From Archaeoglobus profundus DSM 5631 (GTDB lineage: Archaea > Halobacteriota > Archaeoglobi > Archaeoglobales > Archaeoglobaceae): a DNA stretch of 64,000 bases. The stretch covers positions 1,426,001-1,490,000 of the forward strand of contig NC_013741.1 of the NCBI RefSeq assembly GCF_000025285.1, written 5' to 3'. This document shows positions 63,755-64,000 of this stretch, in pieces. Every line of letters begins with the position of its first letter. Positions within the stretch are counted from its first letter, which is position 1. Under the pieces are notes generated by a model, which was given only the letters and a program-made list of their open reading frames with translations, had not been told where the DNA came from and did no database searches. The translations under genes were made by a program, and so were the position numbers.

Positions 63755-64000
63755 TTATAGTCCAAGTCCTTTTAGGATTATCGCTATCTCCTTTGCAATT
63801 TCCTCGTCAAATTCTCTCAACGCCTCTGCTACGGATTTGTTTCCAGGGATTCTCTCAAAGTAGTCGTCGAGCCTTCTTACGAAGACTTGCCCTCTAAGTC
63901 TAGAGAGCTGCCTCTCCGCCCTTGCCACTCTTGCTTTCTCTACGCGAAGCGGACAAACGACGAAGATTGCAGCGACGTTTTTCAATAGTCTCGTAGCTTC
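63755..64000 (-). CDS. C-terminal part of an uncharacterised protein, cut by window end
   Basis: The frame stays open to the window edge; a TTG at 63985 is possible but the sequence upstream (EATRLLKN) is also coding-like, so the gene probably extends beyond. The visible 80 residues include a strand NVAAIFVVCPLRVEKARVAR and charged helices (VAEALREFDEEIAKEIAIIL). No family is recognised. Confidence 0.5.
   Translation of the reverse strand, partial: EATRLLKNVAAIFVVCPLRVEKARVARAERQLSRLRGQVFVRRLDDYFERIPGNKSVAEALREFDEEIAKEIAIILKGLGL

Noticed and set aside
1-64000. Insertion sequences, rRNA operons and tyrosine integrases
   Set aside because: None could be recognised on either strand, despite the element-like layout of the two accessory blocks.

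Overview
The window reads as a chromosome segment of a hyperthermophilic sulfate-reducing archaeon of the Archaeoglobales (Archaeoglobus-like). The main evidence is a dsrOPMKJ (Hme-type) membrane complex beside dsrC and a DsrN/CbiA-like amidase, archaeal ribosomal proteins (L1-L10-L12, S27e, L44e), Thg1, Pth2, archease, archaeal CoaD, family-4 uracil-DNA glycosylase, and an XPB-Bax1 pair. Start sites often carry GGTGA-type Shine-Dalgarno sequences, and AT-rich TATA-like boxes precede many genes. The species cannot be named from the sequence alone.

Layout: two accessory blocks flank a core block. Block A (about 1-19.66 kb) ends exactly at the 3' end of tRNA-Glu(CTC). Block B (44.0 kb to roughly 59 kb) begins exactly at the 3' end of tRNA-Leu(GAG). 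In both, the gene next to the tRNA is transcribed toward it and its reading frame runs on into the antisense of the tRNA. Both also encode a 24-25 residue membrane peptide beginning MDRLD. They therefore look like related tRNA-integrating elements, but no integrase is recognisable in the window and the distal ends are not seen.

Block A has two halves. Its left half holds a membrane/surface operon (LamG protein plus small membrane proteins). It also has a proteolysis-flavoured set: three membrane proteins sharing an AN1-type zinc finger, joined to different bodies (an ectodomain, a transglutaminase-like domain, an M50-like HExxH protease), and a proteasome-like Ntn hydrolase. Toxin-antitoxin genes (MazF/AF2212-like, HicA/HicB-like) and a PIN protein are interspersed with a dispersed family of intergenic repeats and palindromes. 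Its right half is a replication/accessory operon: AbrB-like protein, RHH coiled-coil protein, MCM helicase, then a run of small proteins whose start regions share a repeated GAGGAGG-N-CGATTCTG-ATG cassette, and a PD-(D/E)XK-like nuclease.

The core (19.7-43.9 kb) holds translation, repair and regulation genes, a glycosyltransferase/UbiA cluster, a HEAT-repeat/radical-SAM operon, the dsr energy-conserving complex, ribosomal protein operons and thiC.

Block B starts with a tightly overlapping operon pointing at tRNA-Leu, which includes ten GTTAAC palindromes spread over about 340 bp of coding and non-coding DNA. It continues with a RelE toxin locus whose antitoxin lacks a normal start codon and a cluster of RHH regulators. 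It then holds two related gene pairs (papain/C39-like cysteine peptidase plus an uncharacterised partner), a split Apea-like HEPN protein, and a TIR-domain/membrane-protein pair resembling a Thoeris-type defence unit. The right end (59.2-64 kb) returns to core-like genes (XPB, Bax1, a class II amidotransferase) with a possible CARF-gene relic between them.
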